Shown one piece after another: positions 62,133 through 64,000 of a stretch of 64,000 bases of DNA; the stretch's first letter is position 1; every line of letters begins with the position of its first letter. The stretch spans positions 434,001 through 498,000 of the forward strand of contig NZ_CP130558.2 of the NCBI RefSeq assembly GCF_030534315.2. The letters run 5' to 3'. Source of the stretch: Thermoanaerobacterium sp. CMT5567-10 (GTDB lineage: Bacteria; Bacillota; Thermoanaerobacteria; Thermoanaerobacterales; Thermoanaerobacteraceae). Below the pieces are notes generated by a model. It was given only the letters and a program-made list of their open reading frames with translations, was not told where the DNA came from and ran no database searches. A program made the translations under genes and the position numbers.

Positions 62133-64000
62133 GGCAGTACAAATGCCGTATACAAGTTATTAAAGACAAACTCTATCGAGGAGAAAAATACTACTACCAG
62201 CCAGTCAAACCACGTAAGTGGGGCAGTTTTAAAGACACTGCTTAAAAATGGTATGTATATAGTTGAGACAAACAGTAAAAACGATACAGTAGAGGCGATT
62301 ATAAGATATTTATTGCTGAATACACCAAGTTCAAATATCAAATGCCTCTCTGATCTACATTCAAAAGAATGTATAAGCTCAACCATGACAAGCGTTGAAA
62401 AAGCGATCGTTCTTGCTCTATCCAAAGTGCCGTATGTCAATGCAAATACATAAGAAGACAAAGTACATATCGCCATTAAAATACCTACAATACCTATTCT
62501 AGTCCCAAGTCCATTTGAAAAAATACTTTCGTCGGCTTTTCTCGGCTTTAAATTCATTATATCTTTATCTGCAGGATCGAGACCTAGGGCTAGAGCTGGC
62601 AAACCATCTGTTACAAGATTCACCATCAAAATCTGAATGGGTACAAGTGGAAGCTCTAATGATGTCAAAGCCGCTATAAACATAGTAATGACTTCTCCAA
62701 TATTGCAAGAAAGCAGGTACCTTATAAATTTTCTTATGTTGTCGTATATTATTCTGCCTTCCTCAATAGCCGCAACTATAGTTGCAAAATTGTCATCAGT
62801 CAAAATCATTGATGACGCCTCTTTCGCTACGTCTGTACCGCTTTTCCCCATTGAGATTCCAATATCAGCTTCTTTAATTGCAGGTGCATCATTTACTCCA
62901 TCGCCGGTCATTGCAACAGTAAATCCCCTCTTCTTAAGAGCTCTGACAATGCGGAGCTTATGCTTTGGCGAGACTCTAGCATATACTGTCGTATTTTCCA
63001 CCGCCTCACAGAGTGTTTTATCATCTATTTTGTCTATTTCGTCACCTGTCATGATATTTTCTGTCTTGCTATGTATATTTAATTCATCTGCAATCGCAGC
63101 GGCAGTCAGTTTATGATCACCCGTTATCATAATTGGCTTTATCCCTGCCAATTTGCATTTAAAAACAGCATCATAAGCTTCCTTTCTGGGAGGATCTATC
63201 ATTCCTTCCAATCCCACAAATACCAAGTCTTTTTCAATATTTGTTGAATCATATCTAATGCCTTTCGGCAGCCTTCTATATGCAAATGCTAAAACCCTAA
63301 GAGCACTTCTGCTGAACCTTTCATTTGCCTCAAGTATTTTCTTCTTTTCAAAAGAGCTGAGTGGAACCTCCCTTCCATCCTTTAAAACCTTAGTGCATAG
63401 TTCGACTACAACATCTGGGGCACCCTTCGTAAATGCATACATCAAGCCATTTTCCTCAACCACGACGCTCATCCTTTTTCTGTCAGAATCAAATGGAATC
63501 TCTTCAATGCGCCTTATCTTTCGCTCTACAGACTCTTTTGATATACCACCTAAAATAGATGCATACAAAATAGCTGCCTCTGTAGGTTCACCGTAATATT
63601 TAACATCATCAACAAATTCACTGCGAACCTTAAACCTGTCTATTTTTACATCAGCGTTATTGCATACAGCACCGATCTCCAAAAGCCTTTTTATTGTTGC
63701 ATCATATGCTGTATCTATTTTCTTACCTCTCGATACAAATCTGCTCTGCATATTCTTCCCTTCAATTTCTACTACATCGTCATTTACAAAAATCTTTTTC
63801 ACTGTCATTTTATTTTCTGTCAGCGTACCTGTCTTATCAGTGCAGATAACATTGGTACATCCAAGTGTCTCTACGGCCGGAAGTTTCCTTACAATGGCAT
63901 TTCTTTTTAACATCCTCTGCACGCCTATTGCAAGGGATACCGTCACAACCGCAGGAAGTCCTTCTGGAATAGCAGCAACAGCAAGGCTTACACCTGATAA
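62114..64000 (-). CDS. Cation (Ca2+)-transporting P-type ATPase, C-terminal part
   Basis: 628 residues; the front is beyond the window edge. Helix 4 PEGLP lies at the edge, then [16 protein letters not shown] (phosphorylated Asp), [11 protein letters not shown], the nucleotide-site text [38 protein letters not shown], and the C-terminal helices with [22 protein letters not shown]. It matches type IIA/IIB Ca2+ pumps (PMR1/YloB-like), driving Ca2+ or Mn2+ out of the cell. Ends at the shared terminator. Confidence 0.94.
   Translation of the reverse strand, partial: LSGVSLAVAAIPEGLPAVVTVSLAIGVQRMLKRNAIVRKLPAVETLGCTNVICTDKTGTLTENKMTVKKIFVNDDVVEIEGKNMQSRFVSRGKKIDTAYDATIKRLLEIGAVCNNADVKIDRFKVRSEFVDDVKYYGEPTEAAILYASILGGISKESVERKIRRIEEIPFDSDRKRMSVVVEENGLMYAFTKGAPDVVVELCTKVLKDGREVPLSSFEKKKILEANERFSRSALRVLAFAYRRLPKGIRYDSTNIEKDLVFVGLEGMIDPPRKEAYDAVFKCKLAGIKPIMITGDHKLTAAAIADELNIHSKTENIMTGDEIDKIDDKTLCEAVENTTVYARVSPKHKLRIVRALKKRGFTVAMTGDGVNDAPAIKEADIGISMGKSGTDVAKEASSMILTDDNFATIVAAIEEGRIIYDNIRKFIRYLLSCNIGEVITMFIAALTSLELPLVPIQILMVNLVTDGLPALALGLDPADKDIMNLKPRKADESIFSNGLGTRIGIVGILMAICTLSSYVFALTYGTLDRARTIAFSTLVMVELIHSFECRSERHLIFELGVFSNKYLIIASTVSFLLFVSTIYIPFLSSVFKTAPLTWFDWLVVVFFSSIEFVFNNLYTAFVLPKKEAK

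Noticed and set aside
62637-63116. 159-codon open frame inside the P-type ATPase gene
   Set aside because: Antisense shadow of the ATPase, whose motifs are complete on the minus strand.

Overview
The window is a low-GC, spore-forming Firmicute chromosome, most likely a thermophilic anaerobic clostridium of the Thermoanaerobacterium/Thermoanaerobacter kind. That placement is inference from gene content and codon bias. Supporting features are spore coat F-type proteins, an alpha/beta SASP, a PdaB-like deacetylase, an S-layer-anchored GH18 protein, a flavodiiron protein next to its NADH oxidoreductase, a T-box valS, and an ANTAR regulator beside glnA.

Layout. (1) 0-9.4 kb: envelope and sporulation genes (amidase-domain fragment, YkuS, glycosyltransferase, M23 peptidase + bactofilin, GH18-SLH, coat proteins), then a divergent MocR regulator / iadA pair. 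(2) 9.4-29 kb: an accessory, heavily rearranged region. It holds a hepT relic with an internal deletion, a decayed NDH-2/DoxX gene, and an MFS exporter and ATP-grasp ligase separated by an IS110-type element. It also holds a ~987-bp direct repeat 9.9 kb apart carrying a GAF-LuxR regulator, ABC exporter genes and relics, an IS200 element, broken IS30, IS110 and DDE transposases, an orphan hisC, and finally the glnA-ANTAR operon. (3) 29-41.8 kb: core genes. These are the asd-dapA-dapB-dapH lysine/DAP operon, a corrinoid adenosyltransferase, an SSB-like protein, a polysaccharide deacetylase, a YCF48-like lipoprotein, a QueG-like Fe-S protein, SASP, DUF4364, a YncE-like propeller and tRNA-Pro. (4) 42.1-43.6 kb: a second intact IS110-type element. 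(5) 43.7-64 kb: core genes. These are a transglutaminase-like surface protein, folC, a T-box-controlled valS, bioY with a BirA-type operator, the larE-larB-larC nickel-pincer operon (larC split by an A-tract -1 frameshift), pgsA, PAP2, NROR-flavodiiron pair, Amj flippase, a DHA2 exporter, ndk and a P-type Ca2+ ATPase running off the end.

The most interesting signals are: structured non-coding leaders of the two intact IS110-family transposases, which are candidate bridge RNAs; a bacilysin-like ATP-grasp ligase / MFS efflux pair split by IS110; the duplicated regulator locus whose copies decayed reciprocally; an ANTAR-type tandem hairpin/terminator in the glnA leader; a classic slippery heptamer in larC; and a small Trp-rich protein beside ABC exporters that may be the relic of a peptide-natural-product locus. 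All functional calls come from reading the sequence and from family knowledge; no database search was run.
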